Below, piece after piece: positions 1 through 7,761 of a DNA stretch of 27,710 nucleotides (position 1 is the first letter of the stretch; each line of letters begins with the position of its first letter). The stretch lies in assembly GCA_964464925.1 (NCBI GenBank), contig CAYXLI010000051.1:1-27710 (forward strand), given 5' to 3'. This DNA is from CAYXLI01 sp964464925. Lineage in GTDB: Bacteria > Acidobacteriota > Terriglobia > Bryobacterales > Bryobacteraceae. The notes below the pieces were generated by a model. It saw nothing but the letters and a program-made list of their open reading frames with translations. It searched no databases and was not told the DNA's origin. The position numbers and the translations under genes are program-made.

Positions 1-151
1 TGAGATCGGCCTCGACCGGGTTTGCGGGATGAGCGAGACTTACCGGATGCAAAACCGTAAGTAGCTGAATTTTAGGGACATAGAGTCGCGAGATTTCTGA
101 ACTGAGAAAATGCGGGTCGATTTTTTAAGTTGGTTCCGATAGAGTAGCCAT
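1..151. other. Upstream non-coding stretch, no gene recognised
   Basis: I see no convincing gene here. A short open frame runs in from the left edge and stops at a TGA near position 30, so it could be the tail of a gene outside the window, but nothing identifies it. The frame of the downstream kinase is closed by a TAG at 140-142, so that gene cannot extend further left. No clear promoter or terminator is visible. Confidence 0.4.
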
Positions 152-1138
152 TTGCGAGAACTGACAGCAGAAGAGGTTTGCCGCGAAGCGGCCGGGCCGT
201 TGGGCTTGCGCCCCACGGACTTGCGAGCAAGGGAACTTGGCGGGGGTGTCAGCAACCGCGTCTGGCTTGTGGAAGGACAAGGACGCAGGCTGGTGCTAAA
301 ACAGGCACTCCCGAAACTACGCGTGCAGGAGGAATGGCTCTCAGATCCCTGCCGAATTTACCGGGAGGCGGAGTCTCTGCGGCGTCTCGAGTCCGTTTTG
401 CCTGCCGGGTCGGTTCCGAGGGTGCTGTTCGAGGATCCCGCCCAGTACTTCTACGCGATGGAGGCGGCGCCCGGTGACCGGACATGGAAGGATCTTCTGC
501 TGGCCGGAGACGTGGAGGAAGAAGTGGCGAGGAACATCGCCCGGACCCACGCGAAGGTGATGGCGGCCAGTTGGAATGATGAGGAGTTGGGCAGGGCCTT
601 CGGTGACCTGGCGGCGTTCGATCAGCTTCGAATCGATCCTTACTACCGCTTCACGGCCAGGCGGCACCCGGCTTTGCGGAACGGGTTTGAAAACGCGATC
701 GCGCGCGCGGCGGGCGAGAAACACTGCCTTGTCCATGGAGACTGGAGCCCCAAGAACATGATGGTCCATGGGAATGCGGTAATGGCCATAGATTTCGAGG
801 TGATCCATTTCGGGGACCCAGCGTTCGACACGGCCTTTCTGATCAACCATTTGCTGCTGAAGTCGATCTACCGGCCGGAGTTTCGGGAGAGGTATCGGGG
901 GGCGGCGGTCGCGTATTGGGAGTGCCTGGCCAATTCGACGCCGGCTGACGAAAACTGGCTGTGGGCCGGCACTTTAGTGCACCTGCCCGCGTTGTTACTG
1001 GCGCGTGTGGACGGGAAATCGCCGGCCGAGTACTTAAAAGAGATGGGGAAGAAGCAGCAGGTCCGCGAACTCGCAATCTCCCTGATTGCTGCTCCGGCGA
1101 CCGATATGGATCAAGTGTTCGGGAGGTTGGCAGTTTGA
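152..1138 (+). CDS. APH-family (methylthioribose kinase-like) small-molecule phosphotransferase
   Basis: This 328-residue protein has the aminoglycoside phosphotransferase / choline kinase fold. It shows an N-lobe with a Gly-rich loop (ELGGGVSNRVW), a Lys-containing strand followed by a KQALPKLRV stretch that recalls methylthioribose kinases, the Brenner catalytic motif HGDWSPKN (His195, Asp197) and the Mg-binding DFE (Asp214). It should transfer phosphate from ATP to a small soluble substrate, probably a sugar or similar alcohol; the substrate cannot be read from the sequence. The start is TTG: an in-frame TAG at 140-142 leaves no earlier candidate. I see no strong Shine-Dalgarno. Its stop overlaps the TTG start of the enolase homologue (TTGA, 1135-1138), so the two are probably translated together and may act in one pathway. 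True antibiotic resistance is unlikely given this partner. Confidence 0.85.
   Translation: MRELTAEEVCREAAGPLGLRPTDLRARELGGGVSNRVWLVEGQGRRLVLKQALPKLRVQEEWLSDPCRIYREAESLRRLESVLPAGSVPRVLFEDPAQYFYAMEAAPGDRTWKDLLLAGDVEEEVARNIARTHAKVMAASWNDEELGRAFGDLAAFDQLRIDPYYRFTARRHPALRNGFENAIARAAGEKHCLVHGDWSPKNMMVHGNAVMAIDFEVIHFGDPAFDTAFLINHLLLKSIYRPEFRERYRGAAVAYWECLANSTPADENWLWAGTLVHLPALLLARVDGKSPAEYLKEMGKKQQVRELAISLIAAPATDMDQVFGRLAV
1121..1126 (+). promoter_or_regulatory. Shine-Dalgarno that decides the enolase start
   Basis: GGGAGG lies 8 nt before the TTG at 1135. The enolase reading frame is open upstream to a GTG at 961, but that portion runs antisense-free through the kinase gene in another frame and has no enolase similarity. 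The recognisable enolase N-terminus begins exactly at the TTG. Confidence 0.7.
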
Positions 1139-2373
1139 GGATACGGCGCGTTTGGGCATGGGAAGTGCTGGATTCCAGAGGAAATCCGACCGTTGCCGCG
1201 GGTTGCGAGTTGGAGGACGGCACCACCGCGAAGGCCCACGCTCCTTCGGGCGCTTCGACGGGCAAACATGAGGCGCTTGAACTCCGCGATGGAGACCCCG
1301 GACGGTATGCGGGTAAGGGCGTGCTGCGCGCGGTTGCCAATGTCAATGAACGAGTTCATCCGGCTCTTGCGGGCTGTAGTGCGGAAGACCAGGCCGGTGT
1401 GGACGCGGTGCTGATCGGGCTGGATGGAACCGCGAATAAATCTTCACTGGGCGCGAATGCAATGGTGGCGGTCTCGTGTGCGGTTGCAAGAGCAGCGGCC
1501 GGGGCGAAACGGATACCGCTCTGGAAATGGCTGGCCGGCGTACGGGAAGCCCGGTTGCCGCTGCCGATGGCGAATATTCTTTCCGGAGGGCTGCACGCGG
1601 GCCACAACATGGAGTTTCAGGATTTTCTGGTTCAGCCGCATGGAATCCGGGGCTACGCAAATCAGATAGAAGCGATCGTAGCGGTCCACCGTAGCTGCTA
1701 TGCCTTATTGCGGAAGAAGGGTTATGAGTTGACCGGGGTGGCGGATGAGGGCGGATGGGGACCGAAGGTGGAGTCGAACGAGAAGGCACTGGCGCTGTTG
1801 ACTGAGGCGATCGAACTGGCCGGATTCCGGGCCGGAGAGGAGATCTCCATTGCCATCGATGTCGCCGCCTCGCATTTCCACGCGAACGGGCAATACACGC
1901 TGGAGACCGAGGGCAGAAGATTGAGTGCGGAAGAGATGACGAGTCTGCTGGAGGGATGGTGCGGCCGTTATCCGGTTATCTCGATTGAGGACGCGCTCGA
2001 CCAGGACGATTGGGAGGGGTGGCAGCATCTGACGGAAAGGCTCGGCGGTCGCATTCAATTGGTAGGCGACGACCTGTTCACAACTAATCCGGCACGGCTG
2101 GAGACGGGGATTCGGCTGGCTGCGGCGAACGCGGTTCTTGTCAAAATGAACCAGATAGGGACGTTGACAGAGACGTTTCGGGTGATTGACCGTGCGGCAG
2201 AGGCGGGGTTCCGCGCAGTAATTTCCGCGCGTTCCGGCGAGACGGAAGATGAATTTCTGGCGGATTTGGCGACGGCGTCAGGATCGGCGCAGATCAAGGT
2301 CGGCTCCATCACGCGGTCAGAGCGGCTGGCAAAATACAACCGGCTGTTTGAAATTGAAAGGGAACTAAATTGA
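1135..2373 (+). CDS. Divergent enolase (phosphopyruvate hydratase) homologue
   Basis: This 412-residue protein aligns end to end with enolase (usual length about 430). The N-terminal domain carries the mobile loop SGASTGKHEALE. The barrel carries GGLHAGH (substrate His), ADEGGW (catalytic Glu of GDEGGF), IDVAAS and IEDALDQDDW and GDDLF (the three Mg ligands), and the catalytic Lys in VKMNQIGTLTET. Two positions differ from canonical enolases: the catalytic-site Glu of the QEFM motif is Asp163 (FQDF), and the His of the SHRSGETED loop is Ala365 (SARSGETED). It may still be a 2-phosphoglycerate dehydratase, or a paralogue acting on a related phosphorylated carboxylate, as the enolase-like carboxyphosphonoenolpyruvate synthases do. 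It starts with TTG and is translationally coupled to the upstream kinase. Confidence 0.88.
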   Translation: MRIRRVWAWEVLDSRGNPTVAAGCELEDGTTAKAHAPSGASTGKHEALELRDGDPGRYAGKGVLRAVANVNERVHPALAGCSAEDQAGVDAVLIGLDGTANKSSLGANAMVAVSCAVARAAAGAKRIPLWKWLAGVREARLPLPMANILSGGLHAGHNMEFQDFLVQPHGIRGYANQIEAIVAVHRSCYALLRKKGYELTGVADEGGWGPKVESNEKALALLTEAIELAGFRAGEEISIAIDVAASHFHANGQYTLETEGRRLSAEEMTSLLEGWCGRYPVISIEDALDQDDWEGWQHLTERLGGRIQLVGDDLFTTNPARLETGIRLAAANAVLVKMNQIGTLTETFRVIDRAAEAGFRAVISARSGETEDEFLADLATASGSAQIKVGSITRSERLAKYNRLFEIERELN

Positions 2374-2383
2374 AGAAAAAGCG

Positions 2384-2412
2384 GGCGGGTTCCTCGGAGG
2401 CGGGAACCCGCC
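2384..2412 (+). terminator. Intrinsic-terminator-like hairpin after the enolase homologue
   Basis: A perfect 10-bp inverted repeat (2384-2393 with 2403-2412, GC-rich, GGCGGGTTCC arm) with a 9-nt loop starts 10 nt after the enolase stop. It is followed by GCGTCAATTTT, so the T-tract is short and interrupted. It could end the kinase-enolase transcript. Confidence 0.6.
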
Positions 2413-2443
2413 GCGTCAATTTTGGACCACGATCGCGTTTACT

Positions 2444-2459
2444 GTGTCCGATAGGACAC
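2444..2459. promoter_or_regulatory. Operator-like palindrome GTGTCC-GATA-GGACAC
   Basis: This perfect 6+6 bp inverted repeat with a 4-bp spacer sits in the 263-bp gap before the lytic transglycosylase. A TATAAA sequence at 2509-2514 could be a -10 element, but no good -35 accompanies it. The dyad is too short for a useful terminator and fits a dimeric repressor or activator site better. The regulator is unknown. The rest of the gap, up to the ATG at 2637, shows nothing else I recognise. Confidence 0.4.
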
Positions 2460-2636
2460 TCACGACCGGGCTACCCTATGGTACTATCACCTCAATTCGG
2501 CTTATGCATATAAAGGTTCTCGTAACCGTGATCAGCGGCTGCGGGAGGCCAGGAGCACAGGATGCTGAAAACAAGGAACATCTCTCGAAACGTTGGTAAG
2601 TTGAAGCAACGTCTACTACTCTGGTAATAACAAGCT

Positions 2637-4151
2637 ATGAAGCTGCCCGGGAATTTCGCTCCTCTGCTACTTGCAGCCGCTACCACTCCGCTGCTGATGG
2701 GCCAACTAGGCTGGCTGTCGTCGCGAAATGATGACTTCACTCCCAAGAACCGGCTCTCCGGTATTGGTGTAGACCGCCAGGAGATGTCGGATATCGTGCT
2801 GGCGAAGCGCACGGAGTTGATGATTGAATCGCAGACATTCAGCATTATGCGTGACCCGCAGGCATTGCAGGGTGCTGCACGGATCACGAATCCAAAAATG
2901 AAGAAGATTTTTCGGGACGCAGCCAACAAGAGTGGGATGCCCGCGAATGTGATTTCTGCGGTTGCGTACCTGGAGAGTTGGGGAGATCCCCGGGCGGAGA
3001 GCCCTGCCGGTCCGAAAGGCATTATGCAGTTTTCGGAAGCTACCGCGCGGCGCTCCGGGTTGAAAATCGTCCGGGCCACGAGATATCGGGTGACCTCCGA
3101 GAAAAAGCGCGTGAAGACCAAGAGGGGTATGGCATGGAGAACCGTGAAGCACAAAGTGCCGTACACGGTCACGGTTCGTGATGAGCGGATGCAGCCCGAA
3201 AAGGCCATTCCGGCTGCCGCGATATACCTTTCTGAAATGGAAAAGAAATTTGGTGGGCGGGATTGGGCGGTTTTCGCGTATCACTGCGGCGAAGGCTGCG
3301 TTAGCGAATTTCAGGCGGCGGCTCGGGAAACGAATGGTCTCGGAAAGGGCGTTCCATCGGTGGCCAAAGTGTTCTTCGCCGGCAGCCCCGCAAGGAATAA
3401 GGAACTTTATCACCTGATCCGACACCATATGGATCGCGATTACTCGCCCACTTATTGGTTTCGGATCATGCGCGCATCTCAGCTGCTGGACTTGTACGAA
3501 AGCGATCCGGAGCAATTCAAGACGTTCATTACCGAGTACCGAAATGACGACAATCCGACACAAAGAGCACCGCACAGATTGAGCGTGTGGTTGAGGGCAG
3601 CCGATTTCGCATTTCACACGTGCGACGACATCCGGAAAGATCAAGGGCATCATCTGGTGAAAGCGTTTGACGATCCTAAGCTTTTCGGCTTCACACTCCG
3701 GAAAGCAGGAGCGGGCGCTATCGGCGAGGACGATTTGAGAAACCAGGAGTACTACTTGCAGGCGTCTCCAGCGGCCATTGGCACGCTGGCGTATATTGCA
3801 TTCGAGACCAGGAGACTTCACGCTGCGATGAAACCGAAGGGGGAGACGTTCGTGCCTTTGGAGGTGACGGGCCTGGTGCGTCCGATGGAGTCCACAAAGA
3901 AGTTGAACGGCTACGCGAAAACCGAAACGATTTCTCATTGCACGGGGCAGGTCTTCGATATCGCCTTGTCGAACCTGCCGAATGGCGAACGGGAAGCGCT
4001 ACAGTTCGTGCTCGATGATCTGGGATGGAACGGCTATCTTGGATTCGTCGAAGAATCTCCGAACAGCGGCACATTGCATGTTGGTTGCTCACCGACATCG
4101 CGGGACTTCTTCACGCGGGTGTTTGAAGAGGCTGCGAACCTCAAGGGCTGA
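2637..4151 (+). CDS. Secreted lytic transglycosylase with M15-peptidase-like C-terminal domain
   Basis: The 504-residue product starts with a signal peptide-like segment (Lys, then a Leu/Ala-rich stretch, about residues 1-24). Residues about 95-240 form an SLT (soluble lytic transglycosylase) domain. The catalytic Glu113 lies in AYLESWGDP, followed by GPKGIMQFSEATA and AYHCGEG. An Arg/Lys-rich insert of roughly 35 residues interrupts the domain after GIMQF. The last 85 residues contain SHCTGQVFDI (His434, Asp441) and a later LHV (His481), which resemble the zinc-ligand motifs of M15/DD-carboxypeptidase-like domains. It would cleave peptidoglycan glycan strands and perhaps peptides in the periplasm. 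No Shine-Dalgarno is evident before the ATG. The 3' end overlaps the convergent Wzy-like gene by 118 bp. A role in making wall space for the polysaccharide export machinery is possible but only positional. Confidence 0.8.
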   Translation: MKLPGNFAPLLLAAATTPLLMGQLGWLSSRNDDFTPKNRLSGIGVDRQEMSDIVLAKRTELMIESQTFSIMRDPQALQGAARITNPKMKKIFRDAANKSGMPANVISAVAYLESWGDPRAESPAGPKGIMQFSEATARRSGLKIVRATRYRVTSEKKRVKTKRGMAWRTVKHKVPYTVTVRDERMQPEKAIPAAAIYLSEMEKKFGGRDWAVFAYHCGEGCVSEFQAAARETNGLGKGVPSVAKVFFAGSPARNKELYHLIRHHMDRDYSPTYWFRIMRASQLLDLYESDPEQFKTFITEYRNDDNPTQRAPHRLSVWLRAADFAFHTCDDIRKDQGHHLVKAFDDPKLFGFTLRKAGAGAIGEDDLRNQEYYLQASPAAIGTLAYIAFETRRLHAAMKPKGETFVPLEVTGLVRPMESTKKLNGYAKTETISHCTGQVFDIALSNLPNGEREALQFVLDDLGWNGYLGFVEESPNSGTLHVGCSPTSRDFFTRVFEEAANLKG

Positions 4152-5293
4152 GCGGCGGCGGCAATGACAATCGAATAAGCGGCGATCGCCGGGATTCTCC
4201 ATGGGAAGTCGACTACGCCGTGCAGCAGTACAGCAGGGACGCCAAACAGCCAAAGTTGTTCGCGGCAGCGGCGAAGAGAGGAAAGAGCAAACGCCGCCAT
4301 GCAGAGGGGTACTACGAGGCCGCCTTCTGCGAACCATTCCAGCAATTCGTTGTGGGCGTGATCTACGCGAAGGCCGAGGTCGAACTTCGCGTATCGCGGG
4401 TAGGTAAGCTCAAAGGTTCCAAGGCCGTGACCTGTGAACGGACGATCCAATCCGAGATGCCAGGCCGAATTCGCCATCATTAAACGATACTGCCACTCCG
4501 CGGGAGCTCGCGCCTTTTTTATTAGGAAATCCGGACCTGGGACCGTAGCAAACACAATCCCGATAGCGACGATGCTGACGGCGATTACGCTGAGCCGTAC
4601 ACGGGATTCGATTCTGTTCACGTGAAGTGTCAGAAGAACGGCCAGCTCAATTGCGCCGATTGCAATGCCGGCTCGGGAACCCGACACAATGAGACCGGAC
4701 ACGACCAGAGCAGCAGCGAGTCCATGAAGGACAGGTCTTTTTTTGCTTCTTAAGCTTCTGCATAGTGCGAAGGGCAGCACCAGTTCGCAGAACGCGGCGT
4801 AATGATCCCGATTTATGAACGGGGCGAGAGTCGGGCCGAACTCATTGGTCATGAACCAGAGCAGCCGACCTTCGCAAGTATAAACGTGCACAATTCCAAA
4901 AAGACAGACGCCGATTCCCAATAGATAAAGAGCGTCCAGGAGGAAGCGACGAATTTGCACATCAGAAGCAACATCGGCTGTCGAGAATGCGAGCGCCGCA
5001 TATGCGCCGTAGCGCACCGTTTCAAGGGATGTGACGTGTGGATAAATGGAGGCGCCGAACGCGAGTTGGGCAGCCCCGATCAGCGCAATACAGCAGAATG
5101 GGGCCGCGGCAACAGGAATGCCCAGCAACTCTGAATCCGCACGGTAGAAGCGCGTGAGCATAGCGGCCGACAAAATGCAGCTTGAAACAATGAACATGGA
5201 CTCAGCCCAGGGTTCGGTCCCGCCAAAGCCCGCGAGCAAAATACCGAGCAGGGCTAGAATCCATAGCGTAATGAGAGCGCGAATTGAGTTCAA
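4034..5293 (-). CDS. O-antigen ligase / Wzy polymerase family membrane protein
   Basis: This 419-residue protein is very hydrophobic, with roughly ten predicted membrane spans. It has the family's periplasmic-loop signature HAHNELLEWFAEGG (about residues 315-330), typical of the Wzy_C / O-antigen ligase superfamily. These enzymes polymerise or transfer undecaprenyl-linked glycan at the periplasmic face of the inner membrane. The start is TTG, overlapping the TGA of the upstream TPR gene (5290-5293) and preceded by GGGAGG 4 nt away, so translation is coupled. The last 39 codons lie antisense to the end of the lytic transglycosylase gene. Within this locus it is the only candidate polymerase, so a Wzy role in exopolysaccharide assembly is likelier than a lipid A ligase. 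Confidence 0.8.
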   Translation of the reverse strand: MNSIRALITLWILALLGILLAGFGGTEPWAESMFIVSSCILSAAMLTRFYRADSELLGIPVAAAPFCCIALIGAAQLAFGASIYPHVTSLETVRYGAYAALAFSTADVASDVQIRRFLLDALYLLGIGVCLFGIVHVYTCEGRLLWFMTNEFGPTLAPFINRDHYAAFCELVLPFALCRSLRSKKRPVLHGLAAALVVSGLIVSGSRAGIAIGAIELAVLLTLHVNRIESRVRLSVIAVSIVAIGIVFATVPGPDFLIKKARAPAEWQYRLMMANSAWHLGLDRPFTGHGLGTFELTYPRYAKFDLGLRVDHAHNELLEWFAEGGLVVPLCMAAFALSSLRRCREQLWLFGVPAVLLHGVVDFPWRIPAIAAYSIVIAAAAQPLRFAASSNTRVKKSRDVGEQPTCNVPLFGDSSTNPR

Positions 5294-6498
5294 GAAACCT
5301 CCCGGATTCTCAGCTTGCGAATCCTGATCAGTCCCTCGATACGGGTAAACCCAATTCGACGCGCAGCGCGCAATGAGAGTGTTGATGGCCCGGCAGGCTC
5401 AAAAATAAATTTTTCCGCACGCCACTGCTCTGAGGCCAGGGGCACGGATTCAATTTGGTAACCGCGAGATTGGACCCGCCATGTCGGACCACTTCCGTCA
5501 ACGATGCCCTCGGTCCTGAACTCGAAGTCCAACTCATACGTTCGTCCGACCGCGAAGGGTACCGTCTGCCAGAGGACATCTACTTGTTCCGGCTGAGTAC
5601 CGGCGAAGGAGATTGCTGCTTCTGGTTTTTCAAAAGCAAAAGTCACGGCAGGATGGGATGAGAGATGCCAATCAAATCCCTGCGAAGATGGCCGACTCTC
5701 AAAATCAGCATTCGCAAGGGACGAGAGATTCTGTTTTGGTGCAACGAATCCGCGGATGCTGAGATTTTGCCAGATGCTGAAAGAGCTGTCGAACAAAGAT
5801 GCTTGAACCGAGCGGTCCGTCAATTTGAGGAGAACCGGCGGAGACAGATCCTGGAACTGTTTCGCCACGCTCAGGGCCGATTCGAGCTGACCGGCTGATA
5901 TTAAATACTCGACAAAATCAGAAAGAACTCGCGGGTTCGGAGCGATGCAGTGAGCTGTTGCGTCAAATACGTCCCGCGATTGTGCAACACAGAGTCTAAA
6001 AGCGCCTGTTAGCCCCTCAGGGGCGAGCAACTGCGCTGATCGAATCCATCGATCAAACTTGTCTCGCGAACCATTCCGGAAATAGAAGTTTGCAAGTGTC
6101 CACCTCGGCTCGAACAGGGACGACAACCGAGCCGCTTGCAATAGTTCCTGCTCGGCATGATGCAGATCGTGTTGCTGTTCATGGAGCAGAGCCAATTCAG
6201 TCAGGATCCGGGTATCCGCCGGAGAGCGGCGATGCGCTTCTTCAAAAGAGCGCTCCCCTTCGTCTTGATTTCCGCGTTGCAACTGAGAACGGGCCACAGC
6301 AGCGTGCGCCGCGGCATTGGCGGGCTCAAGAACGGCAGCGCGTGTCAGCGAGAGGGCATCTGAGCCGGCTCTCGCCTTTTCGGCTCGCAGGTGAGATAGC
6401 GTGTGGAGCGCTGCTATCAGAAGGCAACCCTGCAGCAGACCCACAAATCCTGCCTGAACTGTCGCAGACAAATCAGCGATACCTCTCAAATGAATCAT
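5290..6498 (-). CDS. Membrane-anchored TPR protein with C-terminal beta domain
   Basis: The 402-residue product has one N-terminal hydrophobic span (about residues 15-35), then Ala/Leu-rich helical repeats of TPR type (about 50-180; for example the segments around AAAHAAVARSQLQRGN and TELALLHEQQHDL). A C-terminal half from about residue 270 looks beta-rich (the FDWHLSSHPAV and RTYELDFEFRT region) and resembles a carbohydrate-binding-like sandwich, though I cannot name the family. It precedes and is coupled to the Wzy-like gene by a TTGA overlap. Many O-antigen-ligase family genes in this phylum have such TPR partners or fused TPR tails, so it is probably an accessory protein of polymerisation or ligation. 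No clear Shine-Dalgarno precedes the ATG. Confidence 0.7.
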   Translation of the reverse strand: MIHLRGIADLSATVQAGFVGLLQGCLLIAALHTLSHLRAEKARAGSDALSLTRAAVLEPANAAAHAAVARSQLQRGNQDEGERSFEEAHRRSPADTRILTELALLHEQQHDLHHAEQELLQAARLSSLFEPRWTLANFYFRNGSRDKFDRWIRSAQLLAPEGLTGAFRLCVAQSRDVFDATAHCIAPNPRVLSDFVEYLISAGQLESALSVAKQFQDLSPPVLLKLTDRSVQASLFDSSFSIWQNLSIRGFVAPKQNLSSLANADFESRPSSQGFDWHLSSHPAVTFAFEKPEAAISFAGTQPEQVDVLWQTVPFAVGRTYELDFEFRTEGIVDGSGPTWRVQSRGYQIESVPLASEQWRAEKFIFEPAGPSTLSLRAARRIGFTRIEGLIRIRKLRIREVS

Positions 6499-6793
6499 CG
6501 GCGAAAGATCTCACAAACTGTCTTCAGGAAAATCTGAACGGCTGCCCAGATTTTCTGTGAGACCGATTTGCCCAGATCCACACTACATATAGGCGTGAGT
6601 TGGATTCGGCGGCTATCCATCGGGAAGATCCTATGGAGATTGGCTATCGCTCCGGTGAGAGATGGACGATTCTTATGGTTGAAGCGCACTGCACGCCTAA
6701 CTACCTGCGGCAGTCGTCTCAACCGAAAATCCCAAGGTCAACGGCGTCGGCCATTCGACTCGACCGCAAGATCAACAGGAGGACAAAACCTGC
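6499..6793. other. Divergent intergenic region of the EPS locus
   Basis: These 295 bp separate the minus-strand TPR/Wzy pair from the plus-strand export operon and must hold promoters for both. I could not find a sigma-70 pair with good spacing or a sigma-54 (TGGCAC-N5-TTGC) site. AGGAGG at 6777-6782 is the ribosome-binding site of the downstream gene. Short open frames here have no recognisable domain. Confidence 0.5.
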
Positions 6794-7747
6794 GTGTGCT
6801 CGCTAAGTAGGATGTTTTGGATTACCACTGCTCTCGCCCTCACGATGAGCGGGCAGATCAGGACGACGCCCTCAGATGGGATTATTACAGCTCTCCCCGC
6901 CCTGCGGATCGGAAGAAATGACTTGGTCTCAATTACCGTTTATGACTCGCCTGAATTTACGCGAGTCATACGGGTCGGTACGGATGGCGACCTGAGACTT
7001 CCGATGCTTAAACAGCGGATCAAGGCCGAAGGACGAATGCCCTCGGAACTCGAATCTGCGCTTGCAGTGGCACTTCACGAAGAGAACCTTGTCGTGGATC
7101 CGGTGGTGACGGTCAATGTCTCGGAATACCAGAGCCGTCCAATCAGTGTTGCCGGCGCGGTAAAGAAGCCAATTACCTTTCAGGCGACAGGTCAGGTGAG
7201 CCTGCTGGATGCACTGACGAGGGCCGAAGGGCTCGCTCAGGATGCGGGTTCGGAGATCCTTGTGACGCACAACCAGATAGTCGGCGGCACCACCTCTTCA
7301 CTCGTGCAGCGGGTTTCCGTGAAGGGACTGATTGACGCGGCCGATCCGGATCTCAATCTGAAGCTCACTGGCGGAGAGGAGATCCGAGTGCCCGAAGTAG
7401 GCAAAGTTTTTGTGGTCGGCAATGTTAAGAAGCCGGGGGCGTTTCGGGCGGAGGGCTCGGACACGACCGTAATGAAGGTGCTCGCGATGGCCGAGGGGCT
7501 CGCACCGTATGCGAACAAGAGGGCCTTTATTTACCGGCGAGAAGCAGGCTCAGGCGCAAAGAACGAAATCCCCATCGAACTGAAAGCAATTCTAGACCGA
7601 AAGACGCCAGACCTTCCGCTGATGCCGAACGACATTCTTTACATACCTGACAATGCCGGAAAACGTGCCAGTTTGTCGGCACTGGAGAAGCTGATTGGCT
7701 TCGGCACTGCGACAGCATCTGGTGTTCTGATTTGGGGGAGCCGCTAA
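6794..7747 (+). CDS. Wza-like polysaccharide export protein (Poly_export plus two SLBB domains)
   Basis: The 317-residue protein has an N-terminal signal segment (FWITTALALTMSG) and a Poly_export domain (about residues 35-110, with LRIGRNDLVSITVYD and VVDPVVTVNV). Two SLBB beta-grasp domains follow, recognised by ISVAGAVKKPITF (about 113-190) and VFVVGNVKKPGAF (about 205-285). A short hydrophobic tail ends it. It would form the outer-membrane export channel. No lipobox Cys is seen, unlike E. coli Wza. The GTG start is supported by AGGAGG 11 nt upstream; an ATG at 6812 is the alternative and would still leave a signal peptide. It heads the plus-strand operon, directly before the BY-kinase that normally docks to it. 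Confidence 0.9.
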   Translation: MCSLSRMFWITTALALTMSGQIRTTPSDGIITALPALRIGRNDLVSITVYDSPEFTRVIRVGTDGDLRLPMLKQRIKAEGRMPSELESALAVALHEENLVVDPVVTVNVSEYQSRPISVAGAVKKPITFQATGQVSLLDALTRAEGLAQDAGSEILVTHNQIVGGTTSSLVQRVSVKGLIDAADPDLNLKLTGGEEIRVPEVGKVFVVGNVKKPGAFRAEGSDTTVMKVLAMAEGLAPYANKRAFIYRREAGSGAKNEIPIELKAILDRKTPDLPLMPNDILYIPDNAGKRASLSALEKLIGFGTATASGVLIWGSR

Positions 7748-7761
7748 GAGGCACAATCGCG

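Noticed and set aside
961..1134. Extended N-terminus for the enolase homologue from GTG 961
   Set aside because: Those 58 codons lie inside the kinase gene, show no enolase similarity, and GGGAGG plus family alignment point to TTG 1135.
2706..3938. Long minus-strand open frame (410 codons) opposite the lytic transglycosylase
   Set aside because: It has no recognisable domain, is Cys/His/Arg-rich in the manner of antisense frames, and the plus strand holds a clear SLT-domain protein.
6568..6810. Small plus-strand open frames in the divergent EPS promoter region
   Set aside because: Arg-rich, no domain, no ribosome-binding site; they overlap each other in different frames.
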